DNA of 64,000 nt from Coprococcus sp. (lineage in GTDB: Bacteria > Bacillota > Clostridia > Lachnospirales > Lachnospiraceae). Below, in pieces: positions 55,019-63,820 of the stretch. Where the stretch lies: NCBI GenBank assembly GCA_016296785.1, contig JAEDHX010000001.1, forward strand, positions 18,562-82,561. The letters are read 5' to 3'. The position numbers and the translations under genes are program-made. How positions within the stretch are numbered: position 1 is the first letter of the stretch; the number at the start of each line of letters is the position of its first letter. The notes beneath the pieces are model-generated. The model was not told the DNA's origin. It did no database searches and worked only from the letters and a program-made list of their open reading frames with translations.

Positions 55019-56089
55019 TTATCTCTTTTCACGTAATTGGACTTCATTTCTAAATCTACGTTTTCTGTCTTCGTCCATATCTGCATAATGCTTACGAGTA
55101 GTATTAACATCTGTATGGCCTAGAACATCAGCAACAAGGTATATATCATCAGTTGCTCTATATAGCTCTGTACCATATGTACTCCTTAATTTGTGAGGTG
55201 TAATATGCTTTAACGGTACTGATGTTTGAGAATATTTCTTGACAAGATTCTCAATTGCACGTACAGTAATTCTTTTCTTATGAGATGAAAGAAATAATGC
55301 ATCTTCATGTCCGGATATTGTTTCAATATTCTTTCGTTCATCAAGATAGGACAAGAGAGCTTCACATACTTCATCGCTAAAATATACAAATGCCTCCTTG
55401 CCGCCTTTTCTAAGTATCTTAATGCGCATATTATCAAAATCAATATCATTTATATCAATTCCAACACATTCAGATACACGAATTCCTGTACCTAGCATCA
55501 ATGTTAATATAGCTAAATCGCGAACCTTTGTTCGTTCATGGAATTTCTTTTGGCGTTCTGTAAGTTTATTAACATATTCAACAGTATCAAGAAATTCTGC
55601 AACTTCGTTAGGGTCCATACGTATAATCTTTTTTTCATGAATTTTAGGCATATCTACCTTTTCAACAGGATTAGAAGTGATTCGATCATGCTTATATAAG
55701 TAATTAAAAAATATCCTTAATGCAGATAATTTTCGTTTTATGGATTGTTCGCCGTTTGTATAAGTTCGACCATCTTTTTTATATAGTTTTATGTAATCCA
55801 GGTATTCCTCGATATCCTCAGCTTCAAGAGAGCTAAGGTCATCAGTAGTGATTTCTTTAGGATATTTACCCTTAAAATATGGATTATTATCACATAAAAA
55901 TTGATAGAATAATTTTATATCCCTGGCGTAGCCAAGTCTTGTTCTTGTTGATGTAGTATGTTCAATGCCTCTAAATACAATAGTTGCATAATGAGGTAAT
56001 TCGGTTAACAGTTGTCTAAGCATTAATATATTATTTTCATCAATTTGTTTACTGTATGTAGTTGCCATGAGATTATTTGTACCTTTCAT
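55019..56089 (-). CDS. Tyrosine recombinase, XerC/XerD-like
   Basis: The 356-residue protein has an N-terminal SAM-like core-binding domain (TRTRLGYARDIKLFYQFLCD) and a catalytic domain with GTGIRVSECVGID (Arg), HKLRSTYGTELYR (His and Arg) and LGHTDVNTTRKHYADMD (nucleophile Tyr). All conserved catalytic residues are visible. It is about 50 residues longer than XerC/XerD. No phage, transposon or integron genes lie beside it, which favours a chromosomal Xer-type role over a mobile element. The start may instead be at an internal ATG seven codons later. Confidence 0.88.
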   Translation of the reverse strand: MKGTNNLMATTYSKQIDENNILMLRQLLTELPHYATIVFRGIEHTTSTRTRLGYARDIKLFYQFLCDNNPYFKGKYPKEITTDDLSSLEAEDIEEYLDYIKLYKKDGRTYTNGEQSIKRKLSALRIFFNYLYKHDRITSNPVEKVDMPKIHEKKIIRMDPNEVAEFLDTVEYVNKLTERQKKFHERTKVRDLAILTLMLGTGIRVSECVGIDINDIDFDNMRIKILRKGGKEAFVYFSDEVCEALLSYLDERKNIETISGHEDALFLSSHKKRITVRAIENLVKKYSQTSVPLKHITPHKLRSTYGTELYRATDDIYLVADVLGHTDVNTTRKHYADMDEDRKRRFRNEVQLREKR

Positions 56090-56195
56090 AATATAATTAT
56101 TTGCTTACAATAATTTGTTAATAATAATATTTGTTTCTATAATAACATATTAGATACAAATATAATGTGTACTAATATATATATTATTTATAATC

Positions 56196-56204
56196 ATTAT
56201 ACCA
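56196..56204 (-). promoter_or_regulatory. Probable extended -10 promoter of the tyrosine recombinase gene
   Basis: On the - strand the sequence reads TGGTATAAT, an extended -10 element (TGnTATAAT). No good -35 is seen. The start point would lie about 100 nt before the recombinase ATG. Confidence 0.45.
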
Positions 56205-56345
56205 CTCTTTTGCGATAAATACCAGATATATTTTCGTAAAACCTGAGTTTAGCGAATAAATATATATCGCTTATTACACCTAATATACTACTTCTTCTTA
56301 GAGAAATTATCATAATATATATATACATTATATGATAATACACAT

Positions 56346-56374
56346 TTGACTTCGTTTGTAAGCTGATATAAAAT
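56346..56374 (+). promoter_or_regulatory. Probable sigma-A promoter of the ttcA-like gene
   Basis: TTGACT at 56346-56351 and TAAAAT at 56369-56374 are 17 bp apart. The leader to the ATG at 56469 would be about 88 nt. Confidence 0.5.
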
Positions 56375-56468
56375 ATATGACATCAAAGCTGAAATGCATT
56401 ATGTAGAAATATATTATATAGAAATAAAATATGTTATTCATCTAATATTATATATTAAGGGAAATTAT

Positions 56469-57221
56469 ATGAAATTACAAAAATTACTTAGTTATACGCG
56501 TCGTGCTATTGATTGCTATAGTATGATTGATGATGGTGATAAAATTGCAGTTGGAATATCCGGAGGTAAAGACAGCTTAACTCTTCTATATGCACTTGCT
56601 GAATTAAGACGTTTCTATCCACACAAATATGAATTAATAGCTATTACTGTTGATCTGGGATTTGATAACTTTAATACAAATAAAGTTAAGACTTTATGTG
56701 ATAACCTAAATGTACCATATTATGTAGTTAAAACCGAAATATATGATGTTGTATTCAATGTTCGTAAGGAAAAGAACCCATGCTCTCTTTGTGCAAAGAT
56801 GAGAAAAGGTGCATTAAATGATAAGATATCTGAATTGGGATGCAATAAGGTCGCATATGCTCATCATAAGGATGATTTTATTGATACTTTTCTTATGTCA
56901 TTACTATATGAGGGACGTATTCATACCTTCTCTCCTAAAACATATCTAGACAGAAGTGAGTTAATGGTTATAAGACCATTAATGTATGTTTCTGAAGGTG
57001 AAGTAGTATCATTTGAACACGAAATGGATCTTCCGGTAATAAAGAGTCCATGTCCGGCTGATGGTAATACAAAGCGAGAATATGCAAATATTACAATAAA
57101 AAGGCTTGAGGAAGAAACACCAAATTGCAAAAACAGAATCTTTGCTGCTATTGAACGTGGAAATATTCCAGGCTGGCCAACTAAAATTGAACATCCACGT
57201 ATTACAAATAAAACAAATTAA
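56469..57221 (+). CDS. TtcA-like tRNA 2-thiocytidine synthetase (PP-loop)
   Basis: The 250-residue protein is a PP-loop ATPase with GISGGKDSLTLLYAL and a CxxC pair in NPCSLCAKMRKGAL; VAYAHHKDDFIDTFLMSLLYEG is a TtcA-family motif. A third cysteine, in SPCPADGNTKRE, completes a possible iron-sulfur site. TtcA thiolates C32 of some tRNAs. The ATG at 56469 has AAGGG before it; an in-frame ATG at 56394 would add a hydrophobic leader without a site. A strong terminator follows. Confidence 0.88.
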   Translation: MKLQKLLSYTRRAIDCYSMIDDGDKIAVGISGGKDSLTLLYALAELRRFYPHKYELIAITVDLGFDNFNTNKVKTLCDNLNVPYYVVKTEIYDVVFNVRKEKNPCSLCAKMRKGALNDKISELGCNKVAYAHHKDDFIDTFLMSLLYEGRIHTFSPKTYLDRSELMVIRPLMYVSEGEVVSFEHEMDLPVIKSPCPADGNTKREYANITIKRLEEETPNCKNRIFAAIERGNIPGWPTKIEHPRITNKTN

Positions 57222-57244
57222 AACCGTCATCTTTCACTGTTAAT

Positions 57245-57297
57245 AAAAGGTATGATATATAACTAAGAATATTATCTGATTATATATCATACCTTTT
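57245..57297. terminator. Bidirectional terminator between ttcA-like and yneA-like genes
   Basis: AAAAGGTATGATATATAA (57245-57262) and TTATATATCATACCTTTT (57280-57297) are a perfect 18-bp inverted repeat with a 17-nt loop. The genes on either side converge, so it can serve both strands. Confidence 0.9.
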
Positions 57298-57302
57298 ATT
57301 TG

Positions 57303-57629
57303 TTAATCATAATTCTTTACTTCGTAATATGGAACTAATAAATTAGTACCTGTTACAATAGTTGCTGTATTTAAATTATTAATTGACAATAATTCATCAA
57401 CATATTCCTGAGTGCTTGAATACTCTTCTGTCTTATATTCTTCAGCAATATCCCACAATGTATCACCTTCTTCAACTGTAATGCATGTAAAATACTTCTG
57501 ACTTGCTCTTGATGCATTAGATGAAGGTGACTCCTTATGTGATACTGAAATATATATAAGTGAAACAAAAACTATTGCTGCTATAATTAATATCTTCTTT
57601 GAACTAATAATTCTTACTAGATTATTCAT
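57303..57629 (-). CDS. yneA: LysM-domain membrane protein, YneA-like SOS cell-division inhibitor
   Basis: The 108-residue protein has a membrane segment at about residues 12-30 and one LysM domain, with TVEEGDTLWDIAEEY at about 51-65 and INNLNTATIVTGTNLLVPYY at about 83-102. This build, the small size, the nearby lexA gene and the LexA boxes in its promoter match YneA, which delays division during DNA damage in Bacillus. AGGGAGG precedes the ATG on the - strand. The name is inferred from architecture and regulation, not from close sequence identity. Confidence 0.75.
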   Translation of the reverse strand: MNNLVRIISSKKILIIAAIVFVSLIYISVSHKESPSSNASRASQKYFTCITVEEGDTLWDIAEEYKTEEYSSTQEYVDELLSINNLNTATIVTGTNLLVPYYEVKNYD

Positions 57630-57642
57630 AATATTACCTCCC

Positions 57643-57656
57643 TGAACATGTGTTTG
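57643..57656 (-). promoter_or_regulatory. LexA box 1 of the yneA-like gene
   Basis: TGAACATGTGTTTG matches the Gram-positive LexA box core GAACN4GTTC with GTTT at the right side. It lies between the -10 region and the ATG. Confidence 0.55.
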
Positions 57657-57660
57657 TTAT

Positions 57661-57689
57661 ATTATACCGAACAGCTGTTTGTTTGTCAA
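57661..57689 (-). promoter_or_regulatory. Sigma-A promoter of the yneA-like gene
   Basis: On the - strand, TTGACA (57689-57684) and TATAAT (57666-57661) are separated by exactly 17 bp, a full consensus promoter. LexA box 2 lies inside the spacer, so bound LexA would block it. Confidence 0.85.
57668..57681 (-). promoter_or_regulatory. LexA box 2 of the yneA-like gene
   Basis: CGAACAGCTGTTTG agrees with the CGAACN4GTTCG consensus at all but the right-hand C. It falls in the spacer between -35 and -10. Confidence 0.8.
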
Positions 57690-57698
57690 TATATAAAT

Positions 57699-57712
57699 CG
57701 AACATTTGTGCG
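57699..57712 (-). promoter_or_regulatory. LexA box 3 of the yneA-like gene
   Basis: CGAACATTTGTGCG resembles the LexA box with one changed base in the right half (GTGC for GTTC). It lies just upstream of the -35 hexamer. Confidence 0.6.
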
Positions 57713-57782
57713 GTATTATTTTATATTTCCTAGGATGGTTATATTATGCAATAAGCTATGAGAAAAAAACTTCCCACTAATA

Positions 57783-58112
57783 CTATTTTCTGGTATCTAA
57801 GAGTTTTACTAGCTCTAATGATTTCTCAATACTTCCATCTATTTTTAGTTTGCCGGTATTGAATGCTTCTACAGGATCTAATTTCCCGTCAGCAAGCTTC
57901 TTAAAGTCGGAAACGCTAATAGTTAATGCTGCATCACGATCATGATAGTCATAAGGTTCAACTGACAGCTTTCCATTTAATACTTCAATGTAAAATGTTC
58001 CGCCACCAAGTCCTGTAAGGTTAACCTGAATTGCAAGCTTTCCATTAATAACGCTTGGATCAACTCCTTCAATTCCTTTTTTTATCTGTCCAAATACAAT
58101 ATTGAATGTCAT
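57783..58112 (-). CDS. SCP2 sterol-binding-domain protein
   Basis: The 109-residue protein matches a stand-alone SCP-2 domain: NGKLAIQVNLTGLGGGTFYIEVLNGKLSVEPYDYHDRDAALTISVSDFKKLADGKLDPVEAFNTGKLKIDGS is the typical course, with the DxxLTIS and FNTGKLKIDG signatures. It may bind lipids or other hydrophobic ligands; the natural ligand is unknown. I chose the ATG at 58112, with GGAGG before it, over an ATG twelve codons earlier. It lies between yneA-like and lexA genes but shows no LexA box of its own. Confidence 0.82.
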   Translation of the reverse strand: MTFNIVFGQIKKGIEGVDPSVINGKLAIQVNLTGLGGGTFYIEVLNGKLSVEPYDYHDRDAALTISVSDFKKLADGKLDPVEAFNTGKLKIDGSIEKSLELVKLLDTRK

Positions 58113-58250
58113 AATATCCTCCATTCTGATATCATTAATAAATATCACATGATATCAATGTTTATTTATAGACATAATTCAATATATATGTCTATAAATG
58201 AGTATACTATTTTATATATGAATTACAAGACTAATTTTACAAAATTATTA

Positions 58251-58264
58251 AGAACATTTGTTTG
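58251..58264 (+). promoter_or_regulatory. LexA box A upstream of lexA
   Basis: AGAACATTTGTTTG fits GAACN4GTTC with GTTT at the right. It overlaps the -35 region of the lexA promoter. Confidence 0.65.
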
Positions 58265-58290
58265 CAATTATAGAACATATGTGCTAGAAT
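58262..58290 (+). promoter_or_regulatory. Sigma-A promoter of lexA
   Basis: TTGCAA at 58262-58267 and TAGAAT at 58285-58290 are separated by 17 bp. Both LexA boxes overlap this promoter. Confidence 0.65.
58272..58285 (+). promoter_or_regulatory. LexA box B upstream of lexA
   Basis: AGAACATATGTGCT matches the LexA box with one changed base in the right half. It lies between the -35 and -10 elements. Confidence 0.65.
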
Positions 58291-58353
58291 TATATTTATA
58301 ATAGTTTTCATACTATTTTTGCATATGTAATATTTTAATTAAGGAGGTTATGT

Positions 58354-58966
58354 ATGAGTAACGGTAAAATTACAGATAAACAGATTCAGATATTGGAATA
58401 CATTAAAGAACAATTACTGGCAAAGGGATATCCGCCTTCAGTAAGAGAGATTTGTTAATCTTAAGTCTACATCTTCTGTTCATTCACATCTTGCAACTCT
58501 TGAGGAGAACGGCTATATCAGACGTGATCCGACTAAACCAAGAGCAATAGAGATTATTGATGATGAATTTGCGTTAACAAGACGTGAGGTTATTAATATT
58601 CCTATAGTTGGTGCTGTTGCTGCCGGCGAACCTATTCTTGCTTCACAGAATATTACAGATTACTTTCCTGTTCCGCCGGAATACATTCATAATACTAATA
58701 ATCAGACATTTATGCTTAAGGTTAAGGGCGAAAGCATGATTAATGTTGGAATATTTGATGGTGACCTTCTTATTATTGATCAATGCAATTCTGCGAGAAA
58801 TGGTGAGATTGTTGTAGCACTTGTTGAAGATTCTGCAACTGTTAAGACTTTCTATAAAGAAAAGAATTATATCAGACTTCAGCCTGAGAATGATACCATG
58901 GATCCAATTATAGTTGATAATTGTCAAATACTTGGTAAAGTAATTGGTTTGTTTAGGCAGTTCTAA
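58354..58966 (+). pseudogene. lexA: LexA repressor, frameshifted in the helix-turn-helix
   Basis: After AAGGAGG the frame opens at ATG 58354 and encodes 34 residues ending YPPSVREIC, then stops at TAA 58456-58458. The rest of LexA continues in another frame from 58457 with NLKSTSSVHSHLATLEENGY. LexA normally reads REI(C/G)EAVxLxS, so eight bases coding for most of EAV are missing, compatible with deletion between two TGT repeats. The remainder is intact: cleavage site VAAGEP, catalytic Ser in GESMIN and Lys in ATVKTF. The lesion removes part of the DNA-binding motif. It could be a true mutation or a sequencing error. Confidence 0.88.
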
Positions 58967-58977
58967 GCATTTACATA

Positions 58978-59003
58978 TATGATATATATTTATGATATAT
59001 ATT
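58978..59003 (+). repeat. 13-bp tandem repeat after lexA
   Basis: Two perfect copies of TATGATATATATT stand side by side (58978-58990 and 58991-59003), followed by a degenerate third. It is a short AT repeat in a gap without genes. Confidence 0.7.
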
Positions 59004-59086
59004 TATAATATATAATTTGATAAGCTATATCTGATATTCGAATAATAATATAATGTATAGTAATCTTATAATATTATAGTAAATAT

Positions 59087-59156
59087 AAAACCTTAGTATT
59101 TGTATCATTTTTATGTATACTTTATTGTATCTTTTAATGATATATACTAAGGTTTT
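59087..59156. terminator. Bidirectional terminator between lexA and the HD-GYP gene
   Basis: AAAACCTTAGTAT (59087-59099) and ATACTAAGGTTTT (59144-59156) are perfect 13-bp inverted repeats around a 44-nt loop, between two convergent genes. The T-stretch is short on both sides. Confidence 0.75.
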
Positions 59157-59207
59157 ATATTATTATCTATATATTATATTTAATAGCAATTAATCAGAAT
59201 TCCAATT

Positions 59208-60395
59208 CTAATATATTTTCTTATCAGGTTGTTTATTTGCAATTTCTTTGAATTTGTCAAAGTTTTGAATAAACAGTTTAATTACTTTTGGATCAAAATG
59301 TTTTCCACTTAGGCTTATTATCTCGTTATAAGCCTCTTCCAGCGTCCAACCCTTCTTATAGTACCTGGTAGACGTTAGTGCATCAAAAACGTCGCATACG
59401 GCAATCAAACGGCTAATATAGGCTATCTCTTCTCCTTTCATACCTAGATATCCTGTGCCATCCCATTTTTCATGATGTTCTTTTGCAATTGTTCTTGCCA
59501 TTTGAAGTATCTGACCGGGACAATTCTCTAATAATGCGTCGCCATATAACACATGGCTTTTCATAATAGCAAACTCTTCATCAGTAAGCTTACCAGGTTT
59601 ATTTAATATATCTTCGCTAATCATAAGCTTGCCAATATCATGCATCATGGCTGCTGTTGAAAGCATATCAACATATTCCTCATCAAAGCCGGAAGCAAGG
59701 CCTAAAACACGCATATATTCAGCTACACGCTTAATATGTTCTCCTGTTGATTTAGATTTGCTCTCAGAAAGCTCGGCAAATGCATAAACTAATTCCTTTT
59801 GATTTGTTTTAACCTCTCCTGCATGCTCAATTGTATTATTTAACATAATTGAATTACGAGAAATAATAAAATATGAAACAAATGATAACAGGAAAATAGT
59901 TAATACACATGGGAATGCTGAGAATATTAAATTAACATATATCTCATCATATATTGATGGTACTGTATATATATTAAATACAAAATTGAAAATATTCGCA
60001 CCAAGTACACCAATAATTGATAAAAGTGATGAATAAAGAACCAGCGTCTTGTTATAATATAGCGAAGCTACAAGCATAGGAAATATCCATACTGCAAGTG
60101 CCATATGTGAAAGAATTGCATTCATTATTGTACAATTTAATACTGCGAGTGCAATTAGTATATATTTTATAGAATTACTTGAATCATGCTTTAAAAAGTC
60201 AATAATAATAGTTGGCATAAACGAAATAATGCAGCATACTGCCATAGCTACAGTTACAACATAGAAATTGCATTCTCTGCTAATACATGAAAATCCCCAT
60301 AATGCTAATACCAAAACAATGAATATTCTCATGCATTTTGATGAAATATGATTAATCTTTATATAGTTATCGTCAAGTAATCTCTTGCTTTCCAT
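59208..60395 (-). CDS. HD-GYP-type phosphodiesterase with membrane sensor
   Basis: The 395-residue protein has an N-terminal part with about six membrane segments (to about residue 185) and a cytoplasmic HD-GYP domain from about residue 200. MHDIGKLMISEDIL contains the HD pair, SHVLYGDALLE and KEHHEKWDGTGYLG follow, and GTGYL replaces the GYP signature (DGxGYP). Such enzymes cleave cyclic di-nucleotides. The gene is last in a - strand group after rsfS, with an 18-bp gap. Which signal it senses cannot be read. Confidence 0.87.
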   Translation of the reverse strand: MESKRLLDDNYIKINHISSKCMRIFIVLVLALWGFSCISRECNFYVVTVAMAVCCIISFMPTIIIDFLKHDSSNSIKYILIALAVLNCTIMNAILSHMALAVWIFPMLVASLYYNKTLVLYSSLLSIIGVLGANIFNFVFNIYTVPSIYDEIYVNLIFSAFPCVLTIFLLSFVSYFIISRNSIMLNNTIEHAGEVKTNQKELVYAFAELSESKSKSTGEHIKRVAEYMRVLGLASGFDEEYVDMLSTAAMMHDIGKLMISEDILNKPGKLTDEEFAIMKSHVLYGDALLENCPGQILQMARTIAKEHHEKWDGTGYLGMKGEEIAYISRLIAVCDVFDALTSTRYYKKGWTLEEAYNEIISLSGKHFDPKVIKLFIQNFDKFKEIANKQPDKKIY

Positions 60396-60413
60396 AATAT
60401 CTCGAAATCCATT

Positions 60414-60767
60414 CTAACTTACATTGTTAATATCTACAATCTTTCCGTCGCTCCAGATTCTTTCAATATTATAAAAATGTCTGGCCTCATCTGAAAAGAT
60501 ATGAACTATTATATCATAATAATCTAATAAAATCCATCCACCTTCTGAATAACCTTCAATACTTTTTGTTTGAAAGTTTGATTTAGCCATTGCTTCCTGA
60601 ACACAGTCACACATTGCCTGGACCTGATTCTTGTTTGTTCCGTCAGCTATAATAAAATAATCTGCAACCGATGAGATTTCTTTTATATCAAGTATCTTTA
60701 TATCAAATGCTTTCTTTTCATTAAGTGCATTATATGCTACCTTAATCATCTCGTTAGAATTGCTCAT
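60414..60767 (-). CDS. rsfS: Ribosome silencing factor RsfS
   Basis: RsfS binds L14 and keeps ribosomal subunits apart in starvation. The 117-residue protein has the family motifs YFIIADGTNKNQVQAMCD, EGYSEGGWILLDYYDIIVHIFSDEARHFYNIERIW, in which GWILLDYYDIIVHIF is the core. I chose the ATG at 60767, with AAAGGAG 9 bp before it, over an ATG 14 codons earlier. The gene follows yqeK with a 31-bp gap, as in Bacillus. Confidence 0.94.
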   Translation of the reverse strand: MSNSNEMIKVAYNALNEKKAFDIKILDIKEISSVADYFIIADGTNKNQVQAMCDCVQEAMAKSNFQTKSIEGYSEGGWILLDYYDIIVHIFSDEARHFYNIERIWSDGKIVDINNVS

Positions 60768-60798
60768 ATTGCTTGTCTCCTTTAGAAGTTCAGTCTTG

Positions 60799-61371
60799 TT
60801 ACTTTGCATTGTTTACATAGTAATTATATGTGTCGATAGTCATCTTGTCAGTCATATCTGATGATGAATTATCGAGAAAGGATAAAGTGTTCTTTAGTAT
60901 ATGGATAATGCATTTATCAATATCTGCAAATGCTTCCTTTCTTATCTCTTCTATTTCAGGTAAAGGTCTTCTGTTTGGCTCAATATAGTCTGCAACAAAG
61001 ATTATTTTATCCAACAAACTCATATTGGGTCTTCCGGTTGTATGATATGTAATTGCAGAAAGAATTTCATCATCACTAATACCATACTTTGTTTTTGCGT
61101 AATGTGCACCAAGTTTAGCATGAAGTAATTCCGGATTATTTCTTTCAACCTCGCTTACCATAAGACCATGTTTTTTGCATTTTTCTATTTTTTCAGTGCT
61201 TCCAAGCCATTTTGCACAGTCATGAAGAAGGCCTGCAATAAGCGCTTTTTCTACATCTGCACCATGAACCATGGCGAGACATGAAGCTGTATATTCTACA
61301 CCAAGTGAATGTTCAAAACGTTTAGCAGGAAGCTTCTTAGAAAGCTTCTCTTTCATTTCTAATCTATCCAT
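60799..61371 (-). CDS. yqeK: HD-domain bis(5'-nucleosyl)-tetraphosphatase YqeK
   Basis: YqeK cleaves diadenosine tetraphosphate symmetrically. The 190-residue HD protein has RFEHSLGVEYTASCLA, LLHDCAKWL (HD pair), AKLGAHYAKTKYGISDDEILSAITYHTTGRPNMS and KIIFVADYIEPNR, all family motifs, with metal ligands in place. AGGAGG precedes the ATG on the - strand. The nadD-yqeK-rsfS order is the same as in Bacillus. Confidence 0.93.
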   Translation of the reverse strand: MDRLEMKEKLSKKLPAKRFEHSLGVEYTASCLAMVHGADVEKALIAGLLHDCAKWLGSTEKIEKCKKHGLMVSEVERNNPELLHAKLGAHYAKTKYGISDDEILSAITYHTTGRPNMSLLDKIIFVADYIEPNRRPLPEIEEIRKEAFADIDKCIIHILKNTLSFLDNSSSDMTDKMTIDTYNYYVNNAK

Positions 61372-61455
61372 GATATTCCTCCTAGCAGCACACTATTTAT
61401 AATAAAAAATATGTGATATGCTGCATAGTATTTCGTACATATATTAATATTTAAT

Positions 61456-62091
61456 TCATGCCGGACAATATAATCTGTTTTCTTTGATATATTCAATTAC
61501 TTTTGAGTCTACATATTCAGACACATCAATATTACATGATATCATATCTCTAAGCTTACTTGATGAAATATTAATTGTATCAATATTCTCATATACTATT
61601 GTGCCGAATGGATATTTGGCTAATAATTCAGATATCTTATTCTGTATTTCTTCTTCAGTATATCCTTCTCTTCCAAATGCAATAATTGATGCATATGAAA
61701 GTATTTTGTCAGGGCATCGCCATTTATCAAAATACATGACAGAGTCTCCGCCGATAATAAAATACCATTTTGCTTTTGGATAAATACTGTGTAATATTTC
61801 AAGAGTATCACATGTATAGGTTATACCTTTTCTTTCAATTTCTAATGAAGAATACTCGAGTCCGCAAATACCATCAATAGCAAGCTTTACCATATTGGCT
61901 CTGTCATCTGCAGATACAATATCATTTGTTTCTTTATATGCAGGCATATTATTAGGCATAATTAATACCTTGTCCATAGTAAAATGATTATATGCGGCTA
62001 GTGCTATCTTAATATGGCCCTTATGGATTGGATTAAAGGTACCGCCTAGCAGACCATAAACAGGAATATTTGAATTATTGATATTTGTCAT
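61456..62091 (-). CDS. nadD: Nicotinate-nucleotide adenylyltransferase
   Basis: NadD adenylates nicotinate mononucleotide in NAD synthesis. The 211-residue protein has YGLLGGTFNPIHKGHI at the start (the GGTFxPxHxGH nucleotide-transferase motif), WYFIIGGDSVMYFDKWRCPDKI and the C-terminal ISSSKLRDMI (ISSTxIR type). The length is usual. AGAAGGA precedes the ATG on the - strand. Confidence 0.95.
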   Translation of the reverse strand: MTNINNSNIPVYGLLGGTFNPIHKGHIKIALAAYNHFTMDKVLIMPNNMPAYKETNDIVSADDRANMVKLAIDGICGLEYSSLEIERKGITYTCDTLEILHSIYPKAKWYFIIGGDSVMYFDKWRCPDKILSYASIIAFGREGYTEEEIQNKISELLAKYPFGTIVYENIDTINISSSKLRDMISCNIDVSEYVDSKVIEYIKENRLYCPA

Positions 62092-62102
62092 GGCAATCCT
62101 TC

Positions 62103-62396
62103 TTATTTCTTAGGTAATTCTATTTTCTTATGCTCCTTAGATTCCTTGTAAAGTACAATCTTTCTTCCTATTACCTGAACTACTTCTGAACGTGTTCTTT
62201 CTGCGACTGTAAATGCAAGTTCCTTAGGATCATCCAGACAATTCTTTAATACAGAAATCTTAATTAGCTCTCTTGCAGCAAGTGCTTCACTTACAGATTC
62301 TGTAAATTCAGGTGTAAGTGATGATTTACCTATGTTAAGAATAGGCTCAATATTCATTGCAAGACCTTTTAAATATGCTCTTTGTTTGCTGTTCAT
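62103..62396 (-). CDS. yhbY: YhbY-family RNA-binding protein
   Basis: The 97-residue protein is a CRM/YhbY domain: NSKQRAYLKGLAMNIEPILNIGKSSLTPEFTESVSEALAARELIKISVL, then VVQVIGRKIVLYKES. Such proteins bind pre-50S particles. I chose the ATG at 62396, with GAGGATAAT before it; an ATG at 62465 would extend into the obgE end. It follows obgE by 16 bp. Confidence 0.92.
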   Translation of the reverse strand: MNSKQRAYLKGLAMNIEPILNIGKSSLTPEFTESVSEALAARELIKISVLKNCLDDPKELAFTVAERTRSEVVQVIGRKIVLYKESKEHKKIELPKK

Positions 62397-62412
62397 TATA
62401 TTATCCTCATTA

Positions 62413-63708
<1,296 letters not shown>

Positions 63709-63755
63709 TTAATATTCACCTCCTGATAATAAACAATTCCGGTACAAATATTTTG

Positions 63756-63788
63756 AAAAAAAGACCGGAATAAATAATTACTCCGGTC
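63756..63788 (-). terminator. Terminator-like hairpin between rpmA and obgE
   Basis: On the - strand, GACCGGA (63788-63782) pairs with TCCGGTC (63769-63763) and is followed by seven T (63762-63756). It stands after rpmA and before the GTG of obgE, so it may reduce transcription from rpmA into obgE. Confidence 0.8.
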
Positions 63789-63820
63789 CATAATAAGCTT
63801 GTTAATCAATAGATTAATAA

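Larger units (their letters stand above)
56090..56468. other. AT-rich intergenic region between divergent xer-like and ttcA genes
   Basis: This 379-bp gap holds no plausible gene. It is very AT-rich and carries two promoter candidates, given as separate entries, and one weak dyad AGCGA/TCGCT around 56254-56276. I saw no tRNA, riboswitch or repeat array in it. Confidence 0.6.

Noticed and set aside
55019..56468. Prophage or integrative element at the recombinase gene
   Set aside because: No phage, conjugation or restriction genes, no tRNA target and no flanking direct repeats were found; neighbours are housekeeping genes.
58456..58458. Programmed frameshift or stop readthrough in lexA
   Set aside because: There is no slippery sequence or downstream pseudoknot, and the missing coding bases (EAV) fit a deletion rather than recoding.
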